Source: Hallella bergensis DSM 17361 (GTDB lineage: Bacteria > Bacteroidota > Bacteroidia > Bacteroidales > Bacteroidaceae). Taken from it: a stretch of 64,000 nucleotides of DNA. The DNA lies in NCBI RefSeq assembly GCF_000160535.1, contig NZ_GG704782.1, forward strand, positions 386,622 to 450,621, written 5' to 3'. How positions within the stretch are numbered: the first letter of the stretch is position 1; every line of letters begins with the position of its first letter. The translations under genes were made by a program, and so were the position numbers. Of this stretch, positions 46,104 to 56,601 are shown in pieces. The notes under the pieces were generated by a model. That model was not told where the DNA came from, did not search any database, and saw only the letters and a program-made list of their open reading frames with translations.

Positions 46104-49100
46104 ATGAAGCAGGTAAGATTGACAATGCCTCGCAGAGCCTTCACATTAGTTTGTGGGCTTGCTCTTGCAACTACCGTCTTTGGACAACAGGTGGTTGTCA
46201 AAGGACATGTAGTGGATGCTACCGGCGAGCCGGTCATTGGCGCCACAGTTCGTGTAGACGGACAGCAGGGTGGTACGGTGACGGACATAGACGGTAACTT
46301 CACGCTAAATGCAAACTCTGGTGCCACGGTAACTGTGGACTACATCGGATATGAAGGTTACAAGGGGTCGGCCACAGCCAACATGAGCATCACGCTCCAC
46401 GAGGGTGGGGAGAAGACTCTGAATGAAGTGGTGGTTATCGGTTACGGTGCCGTGAAGAAGTCGGACCTCACCGGTTCGGTGACAGCTTTGAAGCCGGATT
46501 CCAAGAACAAGGGTCTGGTGGTGAATGCACAGGACATGATCGGCGGTAAGATTGCCGGTGTGAATGTGACGAGCAACAGTGGTTCTCCTGGAGCAGGTGC
46601 AACCATCCGCGTGCGTGGTGGTTCTTCGCTCAACGCTTCCAACGACCCGCTGATTGTTATCGATGGCGTTCCGATGGATAACAATGGTGTGAAAGGTCTG
46701 TCCAATCCACTGTCGTTGGTCAATCCGCAGGACATCGAAAGCTTCAATGTCCTGAAGGACGCATCTGCTACTGCCATATATGGTAGCCGTGGTTCGAATG
46801 GTGTGATCATCATTACCACCAAGAAAGGACGCAAAGGACAGAAGCTCAGCATTAGTTATAATGGTAGTGCAACGGTGAGCATGAAGCGCAAAACCATCGA
46901 TGTGATGAACGGAGATGAGTATCGCGAATTTGTTAAGAAACTCTATGAGGGCAACAGTCGCTATGACGAGGCTGTGGGTGCACTGGGTACGGCCAACACT
47001 GACTGGCAGAACGAAATCTACCAGACGGCCTTCTCGCAGGATCATGGTGTCACCTTGACGGGTTCTGCCGGTGCCACACTGCCTTACCGCGTGTCGTTGG
47101 GCTACACCGGACAGGAAGGTATTTTGAAGACATCAGACTTTAAGCGCTATACCGCTGCGGTGAACCTGAGCCCCAGTCTGTTCGACAATCATCTGAACAT
47201 AAACCTGAACCTCAAGGGCATGTATGCCGACACCAAGTATGCCAAAACTGATGCTATCGGCGCTGCCGTGATGATGGACCCCACAAAACCAGTTTACAGC
47301 ACAGAGGATAAGTACAAAAACTTTGGCGGTTACTATGAGTGGACAATGCCAGGCACGTCGCTCAACGACCCGACATGGCCTTTAACCTACAACGATCAGG
47401 CTACCGCCAACCCTGTAGCCATGCTCCATCTGCACAATGAAAGTGCCAATTCCAAGGACTTCGTGGGTAATATTGACCTTGACTATAAGGTACATGGCTT
47501 CGAAGACCTGCGTTTCCACGCTACGGCTGGTGCCGACATCGCAACTGGTAAGCAAGTGCTCGATGAGAGTCCGGCCTATCCAAGCAGCGAAGGAGTGTAC
47601 TATGGCAACCACGGTTGGGAGAAAATCGACAAGCAGAGCTATACGATGAGTGGGTATACACAGTACTATCATGACTTCAACGACAAGGCCATGAATCACT
47701 TTGACATCATGCTTGGATCGGAATACCAGCGCTTTACAAAAAGCACGCATAACTTTTACTATGGCTATTATCCCGAAACCAACAACGACAAGAAGCTTGC
47801 CGGGACCATTTACAAGCCCAAAGGCAAAGACTATGATGGCGACGGTACCATCGATCCATACTACGACCCGACGGAAAACCGCCTGCTCTCGTTCTTCGGA
47901 CGTGCCAACTGGTCGCTCATGGATAGTCGTTACATGCTTACAGCAACATTCCGTGCAGATGGATCCACACGTTTCAACTGGCTCGAGCCTTATCCCAATC
48001 AGCAGTGGGGATACTTCCCCTCTTTTGCCTTTGCATGGCGTATCAAGGACGAAAAGGAGTTCAAGGAAATTGAATGGCTGTCTAACCTGAAGCTCCGTCT
48101 GGGTTATGGACAGACCGGTCAGCAGGAAGGCATTGATGATTTCAGTTACTATACCTCATACACAATGAACGCCGGACCGGACTCTTACTATCCCATCTCG
48201 GGAGACGGTACGATGGCTCGCCCTGCCGCAGTAAACCATTCGCTGACATGGGAGACCACCACCACCTATAATATAGGTCTGGACTGGGGAATCTTCAAGC
48301 AGAGACTGACCGGTACGGTGGACTGGTATTATCGCAAAACGACCGACTTGCTCAATACGGTGTATGTTCCTGCCGGTGCTAACTTCAAGAATACATTGCG
48401 CTCAAACATCGGTGACATGAAGAATACCGGTGTGGAAGCCAGCTTCCATTGGCTCGCATTGAACACCAAGGACTGGAACTGGACACTCGATTACAACTTC
48501 ACTTACAACCAGAACTCCATCACCAAACTGACCGGTGGCAAGGACGACGATTACTTTGTACCTACGGGTGGGATTTCGTCTGGTGTTGGTGTAAATGCCC
48601 AGGCACACGCCGTTGGACATCCTGCAAGTTCGTTCTATGTGTTCCAGCAGGTGTATGACAAGAATGGCATGCCTCTTGAGGGGGTCGTGGTAGACCGTAA
48701 TGCCGATGGCCAGATTACCGATGCCGACAAGTATTTCTACAAGAGTCCGGCTGCTCCTGTGACGATGGGCTTCGCCTCTCGTTTAGAATATAAGAACTGG
48801 GACTTTGGCTTCTCTCTCCGGGCAAGCATTGGTAACTATGTCTACAACGATGGAATGGCTGGCAAGTCAAACATGAATGTCAGCGAAATCTACAGCAGCC
48901 ACAGCTTCCTTTCTAACCGTCCGAAATATGTTTTGCCCTACAAATGGCAAACCTACGAGACAACCGCCACACTTTCCGACCGTTGGGTACAGAATGGTTC
49001 GTTCCTGAAGTGTGACAATATCACCTTGGGCTATAGTTTCAACAACCTTCTCAAAGGCACGAGCTGGCAGGGAATCAGCGGCCGTTTGTATGGAGCCGTG

Positions 49101-49220
49101 AACAATGCATTCATCATCACCAAGTATGAAGGCATTGACCCGGAGGTGTTTGGCGGCATCGACAACAACCTTTATCCGCGTCCTTTCTCGGCAACTGTTG
49201 GATTAAGTCTTAATTTCTAA
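46104..49220 (+). CDS. susC: SusC/RagA family TonB-linked outer-membrane transporter
   Basis: A 1038-residue porin-like receptor for importing starch oligosaccharides with SusD as lid. Signal peptide 1-28, a carboxypeptidase-regulatory-like domain (about 30-110, VKGHVVDATGEPVIGATV), a plug (about 115-240, with VRGGSSLNASNDPLIVIDG) and a 22-strand barrel ending in NF, as expected for outer-membrane insertion. First gene of susCDEF; 21 bp before susD. The substrate is inferred from the neighbours and shared operator. Confidence 0.95.
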   Translation: MKQVRLTMPRRAFTLVCGLALATTVFGQQVVVKGHVVDATGEPVIGATVRVDGQQGGTVTDIDGNFTLNANSGATVTVDYIGYEGYKGSATANMSITLHEGGEKTLNEVVVIGYGAVKKSDLTGSVTALKPDSKNKGLVVNAQDMIGGKIAGVNVTSNSGSPGAGATIRVRGGSSLNASNDPLIVIDGVPMDNNGVKGLSNPLSLVNPQDIESFNVLKDASATAIYGSRGSNGVIIITTKKGRKGQKLSISYNGSATVSMKRKTIDVMNGDEYREFVKKLYEGNSRYDEAVGALGTANTDWQNEIYQTAFSQDHGVTLTGSAGATLPYRVSLGYTGQEGILKTSDFKRYTAAVNLSPSLFDNHLNINLNLKGMYADTKYAKTDAIGAAVMMDPTKPVYSTEDKYKNFGGYYEWTMPGTSLNDPTWPLTYNDQATANPVAMLHLHNESANSKDFVGNIDLDYKVHGFEDLRFHATAGADIATGKQVLDESPAYPSSEGVYYGNHGWEKIDKQSYTMSGYTQYYHDFNDKAMNHFDIMLGSEYQRFTKSTHNFYYGYYPETNNDKKLAGTIYKPKGKDYDGDGTIDPYYDPTENRLLSFFGRANWSLMDSRYMLTATFRADGSTRFNWLEPYPNQQWGYFPSFAFAWRIKDEKEFKEIEWLSNLKLRLGYGQTGQQEGIDDFSYYTSYTMNAGPDSYYPISGDGTMARPAAVNHSLTWETTTTYNIGLDWGIFKQRLTGTVDWYYRKTTDLLNTVYVPAGANFKNTLRSNIGDMKNTGVEASFHWLALNTKDWNWTLDYNFTYNQNSITKLTGGKDDDYFVPTGGISSGVGVNAQAHAVGHPASSFYVFQQVYDKNGMPLEGVVVDRNADGQITDADKYFYKSPAAPVTMGFASRLEYKNWDFGFSLRASIGNYVYNDGMAGKSNMNVSEIYSSHSFLSNRPKYVLPYKWQTYETTATLSDRWVQNGSFLKCDNITLGYSFNNLLKGTSWQGISGRLYGAVNNAFIITKYEGIDPEVFGGIDNNLYPRPFSATVGLSLNF

Positions 49221-49241
49221 AATTTAAAGGATAGATCAATT

Positions 49242-50864
49242 ATGAAAACCTATATAAAAAATATACTTCCGGCAGCAGCTCTTGCACTGACATTTGGCAT
49301 GTCTTCATGCTCTGATGTGCTGGAGATTTCTCCCAAAGATCCGGATATTGTGACCCAGGTTACGGCAAGCCAGCTGATGAACAAGTGCTATGCAAACATT
49401 GCCATGGCCGGTCAGGGCGGTGCCAATGGTGACTGCGACATCGATGGTCTTGATGGCGGTACAACCGGATATGTGCGCCAGATGTTCAATGCTAACGAGC
49501 TTACGACAGACGAAGCCATCTGCGGATGGGGAGACGAGGGGGTTGCGGCATTCAATTTCAACAGCTACGATGCCTCTCACCCAATGCTTCGCGGTCTCTA
49601 TTATCGCCTGTATTTTGGTGTAACCGTTTGCAACCAGTATCTCATTCAGTTCGCCGAAGAGGACGCGACGATGACCGCAGAAGTTCGTTTCCTGCGTGCA
49701 CTCAACTACTTTATGTTGATGGACTGCTTTGGTAATGTGCCTTTTACAACAGCCATTTCATCAGAAAAACCCAAGCAAATTCAGCGCGCCGACCTTTACA
49801 AATGGATCGAGAGCGAACTGCTCGACATTGAAGGCAAGCTGTCTAAGGCTCAGCCCAAGAAGGAAGGAGAGGCCGGCTACGGCCGCGTGGATCAGGCTGC
49901 CTGCTGGATATTGCTGGCCCGTCTGTATCTGAATGCAGAGGTTTACACCGGAACGCCCAACTGGTCTAAGGCCAAGGAGTATGCCCAGAAGGTGATGAAC
50001 TCTCCCTATAAGCTGTACACCACAGCCAAGAAGGATCCTTCCGGCCAGACGTGGTCTGCCTATCAGCAGTTGTTTATGGGTGACAATGGCACCAATGGAG
50101 CATCTGTAGAAGGTATCTTCCCAATCGTGCAGGATGGTATCACCACCACTTCTTGGGGTACATCCCTATTCCTTATGGCCGGTCCTATAGACAAAGAGGC
50201 TTGCGTAAGGATTGATGGGACTAAGGGAAACAACACCAAAGAGTCCTGGAGCGGTAACCGTTGTCGTCCCGACCTCATCCGCAAGTTCTTCCCGCGCAAC
50301 GACGCACCCAATGTCAATGCATACATGATGCCCGAGGCTGCAGGCGACGACCGTGCCATCTTCGACGGCGAGGGTCGTACCCTCGACAACACCGAGGTAG
50401 GCACGTTCAAGAATGGCTTTGCTACCCTGAAGTTCAATAACTTCAAGACTGACGGCTCTTCCGGTCACAGCAGTCAGTTCCCCGATGCTGACTTTTTCTT
50501 CTTCCGAACAGCCGAGGCTTATCTCATCTTTGCTGAGGCAGATGCTCGCCTCAACGGCAATAAGGTGACAACCGAAGGCATGAACGCACTCAACGCACTG
50601 CGTATACGTGCCAATGCAGAGAAAAAGACCACCTGGACCATGAAGGATCTCTGCGACGAGTGGAGCCGCGAGTTCTACTTCGAGGGAATCCGTCGTCCCA
50701 CCTTGATTCGCTTCGGCTACTTTGGCGGCAACAACAATTATACTTGGCAGTGGAAGGGCGGAGCTTTTGAGGGAACCCAGTTCTCATCCAGCAAGAACGT
50801 CTTTGCCATTCCTACACAGGATATGACTGTCAACGATAACTTGGTGCAGAACAAGGATTACTAA
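49242..50864 (+). CDS. susD: SusD/RagB family nutrient-binding lipoprotein
   Basis: A 540-residue surface lipoprotein (Cys23 in MSSCSD) that caps the SusC barrel and binds glycan. The SusD alpha-helical TPR scaffold is visible in RFLRALNYFMLMDCFGNVPF and the C-terminal AEAYLIFAEADARLN and EWSREFYFEGIRRPTLIRFG segments. Follows susC by 21 bp. Full length. Confidence 0.95.
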   Translation: MKTYIKNILPAAALALTFGMSSCSDVLEISPKDPDIVTQVTASQLMNKCYANIAMAGQGGANGDCDIDGLDGGTTGYVRQMFNANELTTDEAICGWGDEGVAAFNFNSYDASHPMLRGLYYRLYFGVTVCNQYLIQFAEEDATMTAEVRFLRALNYFMLMDCFGNVPFTTAISSEKPKQIQRADLYKWIESELLDIEGKLSKAQPKKEGEAGYGRVDQAACWILLARLYLNAEVYTGTPNWSKAKEYAQKVMNSPYKLYTTAKKDPSGQTWSAYQQLFMGDNGTNGASVEGIFPIVQDGITTTSWGTSLFLMAGPIDKEACVRIDGTKGNNTKESWSGNRCRPDLIRKFFPRNDAPNVNAYMMPEAAGDDRAIFDGEGRTLDNTEVGTFKNGFATLKFNNFKTDGSSGHSSQFPDADFFFFRTAEAYLIFAEADARLNGNKVTTEGMNALNALRIRANAEKKTTWTMKDLCDEWSREFYFEGIRRPTLIRFGYFGGNNNYTWQWKGGAFEGTQFSSSKNVFAIPTQDMTVNDNLVQNKDY

Positions 50865-50884
50865 TTATCTAAAAAAGTTCGAAA

Positions 50885-52039
50885 ATGAAAAATATATTTA
50901 AGTTATTACTGCTGCTTTTCGGTTTTGTTCTCCTCGCTTCCTGTGAGGACGACAATGGCAGCAATCCTGTGCTGACAACACCCACGACATTCGTGCTGAA
51001 TACCCCAAGTATTGCGGCAAACAATGTTATTGACCTGGCCAACTCCAACACCTTGGAGCTCACCTGCTCACAGCCAGACTATGGTTTTCCGGCCGTAACG
51101 TCCTACACTGTAGAGGTGGCTACCAAGAGCGACATGAGCGATGCAACGCCTCTCGCCCAGACGTTCACCTCTGCCAGAATGAACCTTGACGCTGCCGAAC
51201 TGGCCAGTACGCTGACCACCTTGGAATTGAACGCCGGGAAAAAGGATTCCGACTTCCCGATGACCATCCCCGTTTATGTCCGCGCCAAGGCTGTCATGGC
51301 CAGCAAGACAGGTGGTAGCGTGTCGGGTACGTCCATCACATCCAACGTTGTAACGCTGAACAAAGTCAACCTACGTTACTCCTTGCCCCCTGTATCTCTG
51401 CCTGAGAACATCTATATCACGGGTAACTTCAACAACTGGAGCTGGGAGACTTCCTTGGTCATGACTCCTGTTTATGACACCGACAACATGTTCTGGCATC
51501 TGGTCTATATCGATGGAAAAGGTATCAAGTTCAACACCTCCAAAGCATGGGACGGCAACGAAGTAGGCTTCTCCAAGATCGTTGTGAATGCCTCGAGCGA
51601 ACTCGGCAGCGAGATTATCGAAGCTGATGGCAACATCGCCTCGTCCAAGCCGGGCTGGTATTTAATGATCGTCACCACCTCTGTATCCGGTCGAGACATT
51701 GTCTACGATGTGAGATTCAACAAACCCGAGGTATGGCTCATGGGAACTGCAACGGCCGGAGCCGATTGGAAAGAGCTGGAAGAAGGTACGATGTTCACAG
51801 TACCTACAACGGCTGATGGAAACTTTGTGTCACCCGCATTTGCCAACAACACCACAGGTGATGGCGGTCTGCGTGTGTATGTAAAGATTCCTGACTGTGA
51901 CTGGTGGAAGTCTGAGTTTATGGTATTCGACAAGGTCATCAAGTATCGTGGCAAGGGCGGCGACCAAGATCGCGTCCAGGGCTCACAAGGCCAGAAGATC
52001 TATATGAACTTTACATCGGAAACCGGTGAGATCAAGTAA
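50885..52039 (+). CDS. susE: SusE-like starch-binding surface lipoprotein
   Basis: A 384-residue lipoprotein (Cys20, followed by EDDNG, an acidic surface-export type start). The N-terminal Ig-like domain (about 25-160, TTFVLNTPSIAANNVIDLAN) is typical of SusE. Two further beta domains follow, the first with IYITGNFNNWSWET, like the starch-binding modules of SusE/SusF. Probably binds starch at the surface next to SusCD. Confidence 0.85.
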   Translation: MKNIFKLLLLLFGFVLLASCEDDNGSNPVLTTPTTFVLNTPSIAANNVIDLANSNTLELTCSQPDYGFPAVTSYTVEVATKSDMSDATPLAQTFTSARMNLDAAELASTLTTLELNAGKKDSDFPMTIPVYVRAKAVMASKTGGSVSGTSITSNVVTLNKVNLRYSLPPVSLPENIYITGNFNNWSWETSLVMTPVYDTDNMFWHLVYIDGKGIKFNTSKAWDGNEVGFSKIVVNASSELGSEIIEADGNIASSKPGWYLMIVTTSVSGRDIVYDVRFNKPEVWLMGTATAGADWKELEEGTMFTVPTTADGNFVSPAFANNTTGDGGLRVYVKIPDCDWWKSEFMVFDKVIKYRGKGGDQDRVQGSQGQKIYMNFTSETGEIK

Positions 52040-52073
52040 CAATAATCCAAGTTGACTAAAGAAAACAAGAGAT

Positions 52074-53519
52074 ATGAAAAAAATATCATTATATCTGATA
52101 CTCGCTCTTGCAGGACTCTTCACGAGTTCCTGCAGTGACGACTACACCGACTGGGCTGCACCGCAGACCAATCCGCAGGAAGCCGCCATCACCCTTCCTG
52201 GGGTCAAGGCATCGGCCGTAGAGCCGCAGACACTTGCCGAAGGAGTAGACGCCGTTCCGGTGTTTACCCTGACCACGGCCACCCTGCCCGAGGGATATGC
52301 GCTGGGCAAGGCTCGCGTGGAACTTACCCCTCAGGACGCAGGCAACACCAAGGCTACCGTTGTGAACACAACCCTCGACGGACATGCCTCCAAGGCCGAT
52401 CTCCAAGCGCTCATCGAGCAGGCCTTCGGCAAAAACCCTGTCGCTCGCAAGTTTGATGCGCAGGTGTATCTCAATGCAGTGAAAAACGGGCAGGCTGCAC
52501 TCATCGACGCCGGTAAGATTGTTTACACCGTGACCACGGTCAAGCCCGACATCGCAGAGGCTTATTATATCATTGGCGGCCCCAACGACTGGGCAGAATC
52601 GGCAGCAACGAAGCCTTTGAAGTTCAGCCACAGCGAAACCAACGTGTATGACGATCCCGTCTTTACCATCTCTTTCCCTGTAGATGCAACCAAGGACACT
52701 TGGTTTGCTATTGCCGACGACAAGGCCTGCGACGGTATCACCAACCAGAACGACTGGTCAATGCTCCTGGGTACCACCAGCGGCAATGGCAAGAACGGCG
52801 AAACCGGAGCTATGGAGCGTCGAGCCAAACTCTCCGACGACGGTTCATTCATGGTTCCCGCAGGTTCCCGCTATGTGTCTGTGACTATCAACATGATGGA
52901 ATACACCTACACTGTGAAGGGCATCAACTTCTCTGAATTTATCTACGAAGTGGGCAACAACAGCAAATGGGGTGAGCATCCCTACGCTATGTACGGTCCC
53001 AATTTTGACGGCAAGTATTACGGTGCGTTCTATCTCGACGGCGAATTCAAGTTCAAGCCCAACGGTGGCGACGACTGGAGCGGCGACTGGGAATACAACG
53101 GCGAGGGTAAGCTCACGGCAGACGGCAGCAAGAACATCCCTGCCCCCGAGACGGGCTTCTACTTCGTAACCGTAGACCTCACATCCATGTCCTACGAGCT
53201 GAAACCCTTTGAGGAGATGCACGTGGTGGGCGATGCCCTCGTTGGCAACGCTGACCAATGGGGTGCAGGCGTCACCATGACATGGAATGCCACCAACAAG
53301 ACTTGGGAAGCCAAGGGCGTGAAGCTCGAGGCCGGCAAGACCATCAAGTTCAAGGATGAAGACGGCAGCTGGAAAGGTGTGAACCTCGGCGGCTCGCTCG
53401 ACAAGCTCATTCAGGGAAGCAACGACAACATTCCCGTTGTCCAGTCGGGAACCTTCGACATTATTCTCCACATGGAGAACACCGATCGTGCCCCCTATGC
53501 TGAGTTGATTGCACGGTAA
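52074..53519 (+). CDS. susF: SusF/SusE-like multi-domain starch-binding lipoprotein
   Basis: A 481-residue lipoprotein (Cys20 followed by SDDYTD). N-terminal Ig-like domain (about 25-160) and three beta-sandwich modules, starting at YIIGGPNDWAES (about 165), FIYEVGNNSKWGEHP (about 290) and MHVVGDALVGNADQWG (about 380). These resemble SusF-type starch-binding domains, each with aromatic residues suited to glucan. Last gene of the operon, followed by a strong hairpin. Confidence 0.85.
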   Translation: MKKISLYLILALAGLFTSSCSDDYTDWAAPQTNPQEAAITLPGVKASAVEPQTLAEGVDAVPVFTLTTATLPEGYALGKARVELTPQDAGNTKATVVNTTLDGHASKADLQALIEQAFGKNPVARKFDAQVYLNAVKNGQAALIDAGKIVYTVTTVKPDIAEAYYIIGGPNDWAESAATKPLKFSHSETNVYDDPVFTISFPVDATKDTWFAIADDKACDGITNQNDWSMLLGTTSGNGKNGETGAMERRAKLSDDGSFMVPAGSRYVSVTINMMEYTYTVKGINFSEFIYEVGNNSKWGEHPYAMYGPNFDGKYYGAFYLDGEFKFKPNGGDDWSGDWEYNGEGKLTADGSKNIPAPETGFYFVTVDLTSMSYELKPFEEMHVVGDALVGNADQWGAGVTMTWNATNKTWEAKGVKLEAGKTIKFKDEDGSWKGVNLGGSLDKLIQGSNDNIPVVQSGTFDIILHMENTDRAPYAELIAR

Positions 53520-53621
53520 GCCACGCCACACAACAACGATCACAACTGCAAAACGGGGCGTTCACAACACAGTGACACCCCCAGGCAGATGTGAGGAAAA
53601 CAGATTGTTATAATTATTTTT

Positions 53622-53669
53622 ACAGTCCGCTAAACTTTTGGTATTCGTAACAAAAGTTTAGCGGACTGT
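53622..53669 (+). terminator. 19-bp perfect hairpin after susF
   Basis: ACAGTCCGCTAAACTTTTG (53622-53640) pairs perfectly with 53651-53669 over a 10-nt loop. End of the susCDEF operon. No clear U-run follows. The remaining gap to 53938 also has an 8-bp inverted repeat ACGCAACA/TGTTGCGT (53861-53868, 53879-53886) ahead of the OmpA gene. Confidence 0.65.
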
Positions 53670-53938
53670 CATGTTGCTCTCTATTCAGGCGTTACAGCCC
53701 TATTTCCCAGCCTGAATCGTCCTGACCTTATGCTGCAATTCTACAAACTAAGTAGAGGAAAAGGACTTTTGCAAAAGCTTATCTTGGATGTAAAAAGGGT
53801 TTTGCAAAGACATCAGAATAGTTAAAACCGAGGGAAATGTGGTTAAAATATTCTAATCAAACGCAACATTACACGTCGTGTTGCGTCTTTACCATATAGT
53901 ATATACGTGGAAGATATTAACTAAAAATACGAACAAAT

Positions 53939-54793
53939 ATGAAGAAGAACGTTTTTATCATGGCGGTAACGGCTGGCGTGTTGCTCGTTTCGAGCTGCGC
54001 AAGCAAGAAGGAATTGGTGAACTGCCAGAACGAAAATCGTGAGTTGACATCAAACTATCAGTCTGCCAAGGAACAGCTGGCTGCCTCGCAAGCACGCGTT
54101 TCCTCACTCGAGGACCAGTTGAGCCAGCAGAAGCGAGACTATGCTTCGCTGCAAAATAGCCTTGACAAGAGTTTGGCGAACACATCGGACAACAACATCA
54201 ATATATCCAAACTGGTTGACCAGATTAACGAATCGAACCAATACATCCGTCATTTGGTGGATGTGAAGAGCAAGAGCGACTCGCTGAACATGGTGCTGAC
54301 CAACAATCTGACCCGCTCGCTGAGCAGGGAGGAAATGAAGGAAGTGGATGTTCAGGTGCTCAAAGGCGTGGTCTATATCTCTTTGGCCGACAACATGCTC
54401 TATAAGAGCGGTAGCTATGAGATTAACGACCGTGCGGAAGAGACACTGGGTAAGATTGCAAAGATCATCATGGACTACAAGGATTATGATGTGCTCATCG
54501 AAGGAAATACCGACAATGTGCCTATCAACACCTCGTCGGAGCTGATGAAGAATATCCGCAACAACTGGGATCTCTCGGCTCTGCGCGCTTCTTCTGTGGT
54601 GCAGTATCTCATCGACCACTTTGGTGTTGCGCCGGGCAGACTGACCGCCGGAGGTCGTGGCGAGTTCAATCCCATTGCTTCCAATGATACGGCATTAGGC
54701 AAGCAGCGCAACCGCCGTACCCAGATTATCATCACACCGAAGCTCGACCAGTTTATGGACCTCATCGACGAGGCTCCCGAAGAGAATAAATAG
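53939..54793 (+). CDS. OmpA-family lipoprotein with coiled coil
   Basis: A 284-residue periplasmic-facing lipoprotein (Cys20 in SSCASKK, no acidic surface-export motif). A coiled coil (about 25-115) leads into a C-terminal OmpA domain (about 140-270) with the peptidoglycan-binding motif IEGNTDNVPINT and LSALRASSVVQYLIDHFGV. Likely links outer membrane and peptidoglycan. Single gene. Confidence 0.9.
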   Translation: MKKNVFIMAVTAGVLLVSSCASKKELVNCQNENRELTSNYQSAKEQLAASQARVSSLEDQLSQQKRDYASLQNSLDKSLANTSDNNINISKLVDQINESNQYIRHLVDVKSKSDSLNMVLTNNLTRSLSREEMKEVDVQVLKGVVYISLADNMLYKSGSYEINDRAEETLGKIAKIIMDYKDYDVLIEGNTDNVPINTSSELMKNIRNNWDLSALRASSVVQYLIDHFGVAPGRLTAGGRGEFNPIASNDTALGKQRNRRTQIIITPKLDQFMDLIDEAPEENK

Positions 54794-54818
54794 AGCAGGG
54801 ATTCGTCCCGATTTTTGT

Positions 54819-54861
54819 CGCCTCCCTTGTGCATCCTTGAACGGGTTGCGCAGGGGAGGCG
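54819..54861 (+). terminator. Terminator-like hairpin after the OmpA gene
   Basis: CGCCTCCCTTGTGC pairs with GCGCAGGGGAGGCG with wobble pairs, followed by TCAATATTTT. The rest of this 523-bp gap (to 55316) holds a 10-bp inverted repeat GGCGTATTTC (55170-55179) with 55201-55210 and no gene I can support. Confidence 0.5.
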
Positions 54862-55316
54862 TCAATATTTTATCATAAAAACAGGGACATGTCCACTCGC
54901 TGTTCTGGAGAAAAAAGTGGGCAGAAATAGCCGTGGGTACGTAGAGAAATGTTCGAAAAAACCACGGGCTGACGCGATAAAGGTCTTATGGTGGTGCGAC
55001 AAGGCTGGAATCGCAACCCGTTTTGACTTTGGACGCGTGGCGATCAAGCTTCGATCGCACTGCCGTTAGTATCTAATGGCAGGGTGTTTGGAAAACTGTT
55101 TTTTCGGCGAAACTTTGCTTTTTTAGCAAGATTTTGATTATTAAGTCTTTGCAGAAAACCCAAACTTTGGGCGTATTTCGGAAAAGAGATTTGGAATTTT
55201 GAAATACGCCGCTCAGCAGCATCGCTTTGTTGGAATTTTTCATCGCCTTGAGTCGCCCTTGCAAAGACAAGTGCAGTTTGACCGGGGCGATGTCTCCGGC
55301 TGTTGTGATGTAATAC

Positions 55317-55661
55317 TTACTGTTTATTCACTTCGATTGTTGGCGGTGTGTATCGGAAAGAATCCATACTGACAACCCGCCCGTCCCTGAATCCGATGAG
55401 AATGACATCGTAGTTGCCCGCAAGGTCGAAGTTTTTATGATATTCCCACTGTTCCAATCCGTCTTCGGTAAATCGGCGGTAGTTGGGCTCTTTTTTCATG
55501 ATGGATGTAACTTCCTGGTAGGTTTGTCCCTGATGGATTCTTCCGGTCATTTGGACACGGCTGCTACTCATTCCCATGGTGACACAAGAAGACAGTGTTA
55601 TGGCCATGACGAGTGCTGCGATGGCATGAATCAACTTTTCTTTTCGTTTCTGAGTTTTCAT
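55317..55661 (-). CDS. Small BamE/SmpA-like lipoprotein
   Basis: A 114-residue lipoprotein with Cys19 in LSSCVTMG, counting from the ATG at 55661 (MKTQKRK). An upstream TTG (55682) would overlap the yitT stop and is rejected. The mature part has the pattern of the SmpA/BamE fold: GRIHQGQTYQEVTSIMKKEP, then WEYHKN and ILIGFRDGRVVSMDSF. Role likely in the envelope but not established. Directly downstream of yitT (4 bp), so cotranscribed. Confidence 0.7.
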   Translation of the reverse strand: MKTQKRKEKLIHAIAALVMAITLSSCVTMGMSSSRVQMTGRIHQGQTYQEVTSIMKKEPNYRRFTEDGLEQWEYHKNFDLAGNYDVILIGFRDGRVVSMDSFRYTPPTIEVNKQ

Positions 55662-55665
55662 AGCG

Positions 55666-56601
55666 TTAGCTGTTAAGTTCAACCTGTTGTTTGGGAGTGA
55701 GTTTTCTGATGCGACTCTGGCGTGGCTGTCTCACCTTAAACTTGTCGAATCCCTCACCATACACACCGATTACGTTGGTCTGGGTGACGAAAGCCTTGGG
55801 GTCTATCTCGTTGATGATAGAGAATATGATGCTGCTCTCGCGTCGCTTGGCCATGACAAACAGCATCTTCACGTTGTGCCCGGTGTAGAATCCCTGAGCC
55901 TCGATGACGGTTGCACCACGGTGTGGATATTTGGCTATGCGCGAAGCAATCTCCTTGTATTTGTCCGAGATAATGAAAAATTGCACGCTACGCTGCATCG
56001 ACTGTATCACTTGGTCGATACAGAAACCGATGACCAGCAGCACCACATAACCATAGATCACCTTCTCCCAGTCGTGGAATACGAAATAAGTAGACGTAAT
56101 GATGACAATGTCGATAAGCATGATGATGCGCCCAAGGCTGATGTCGCGGTATTTGTTGATAATGGCCGCAATAATATCGGTGCCGCCCGTGGAGCCGCGA
56201 AAGGCAAGTCCGATGCCGACTCCGGAGCCGCAGAATATACCTCCGATGATGCTGGCCATGAAAGGTTCGTTGCTCAACAAATGGGTGTTGGCTGAGTATT
56301 CCTGCATCAGTGCGGTCACCGTGGTGAGCACGGCAACACCAAACATGGTCTTGATGCAAAACTTGAACCCCAAAATACGGAGTGCGATAAGCAGGAGTAC
56401 GGCATTGACAAGGAAATAGGTGAACTGCACGGGAACATCTGCAGCCCAAAAGACAATAGATGCGATACCGGCCACCCCGCCCGTTCCAATGCTGTTGGGC
56501 AGCAGAAAGATGTTCCAACCAATGCTGTAGGAAATCATGGCAATGCCAATCATGACATAATCGCGTATCTCGTTGATGATTTTTTTGTTCTCTGACGTCA
56601 T
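55666..56601 (-). CDS. YitT family membrane protein (DUF2179)
   Basis: A 311-residue membrane protein: five to six helices (about 15-200) of the YitT type, with GTGGVAGIASIV and FRGSTGGTDIIAAIINKY, followed by the cytoplasmic DUF2179 domain (about 215-300, IEAQGFYTGHNVKMLFVMAK). Function unknown in this family. First gene of a pair with the small lipoprotein. Confidence 0.92.
   Translation of the reverse strand: MTSENKKIINEIRDYVMIGIAMISYSIGWNIFLLPNSIGTGGVAGIASIVFWAADVPVQFTYFLVNAVLLLIALRILGFKFCIKTMFGVAVLTTVTALMQEYSANTHLLSNEPFMASIIGGIFCGSGVGIGLAFRGSTGGTDIIAAIINKYRDISLGRIIMLIDIVIITSTYFVFHDWEKVIYGYVVLLVIGFCIDQVIQSMQRSVQFFIISDKYKEIASRIAKYPHRGATVIEAQGFYTGHNVKMLFVMAKRRESSIIFSIINEIDPKAFVTQTNVIGVYGEGFDKFKVRQPRQSRIRKLTPKQQVELNS

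Noticed and set aside
46104-46200. Alternative start at MPRRAF in SusC
   Set aside because: MKQVRLTMPRR gives the basic n-region expected of the signal peptide, so the first ATG is kept.
54815-55069. 84-codon frame after the OmpA gene
   Set aside because: Begins inside a terminator-like hairpin, has no family resemblance and an unusual composition.
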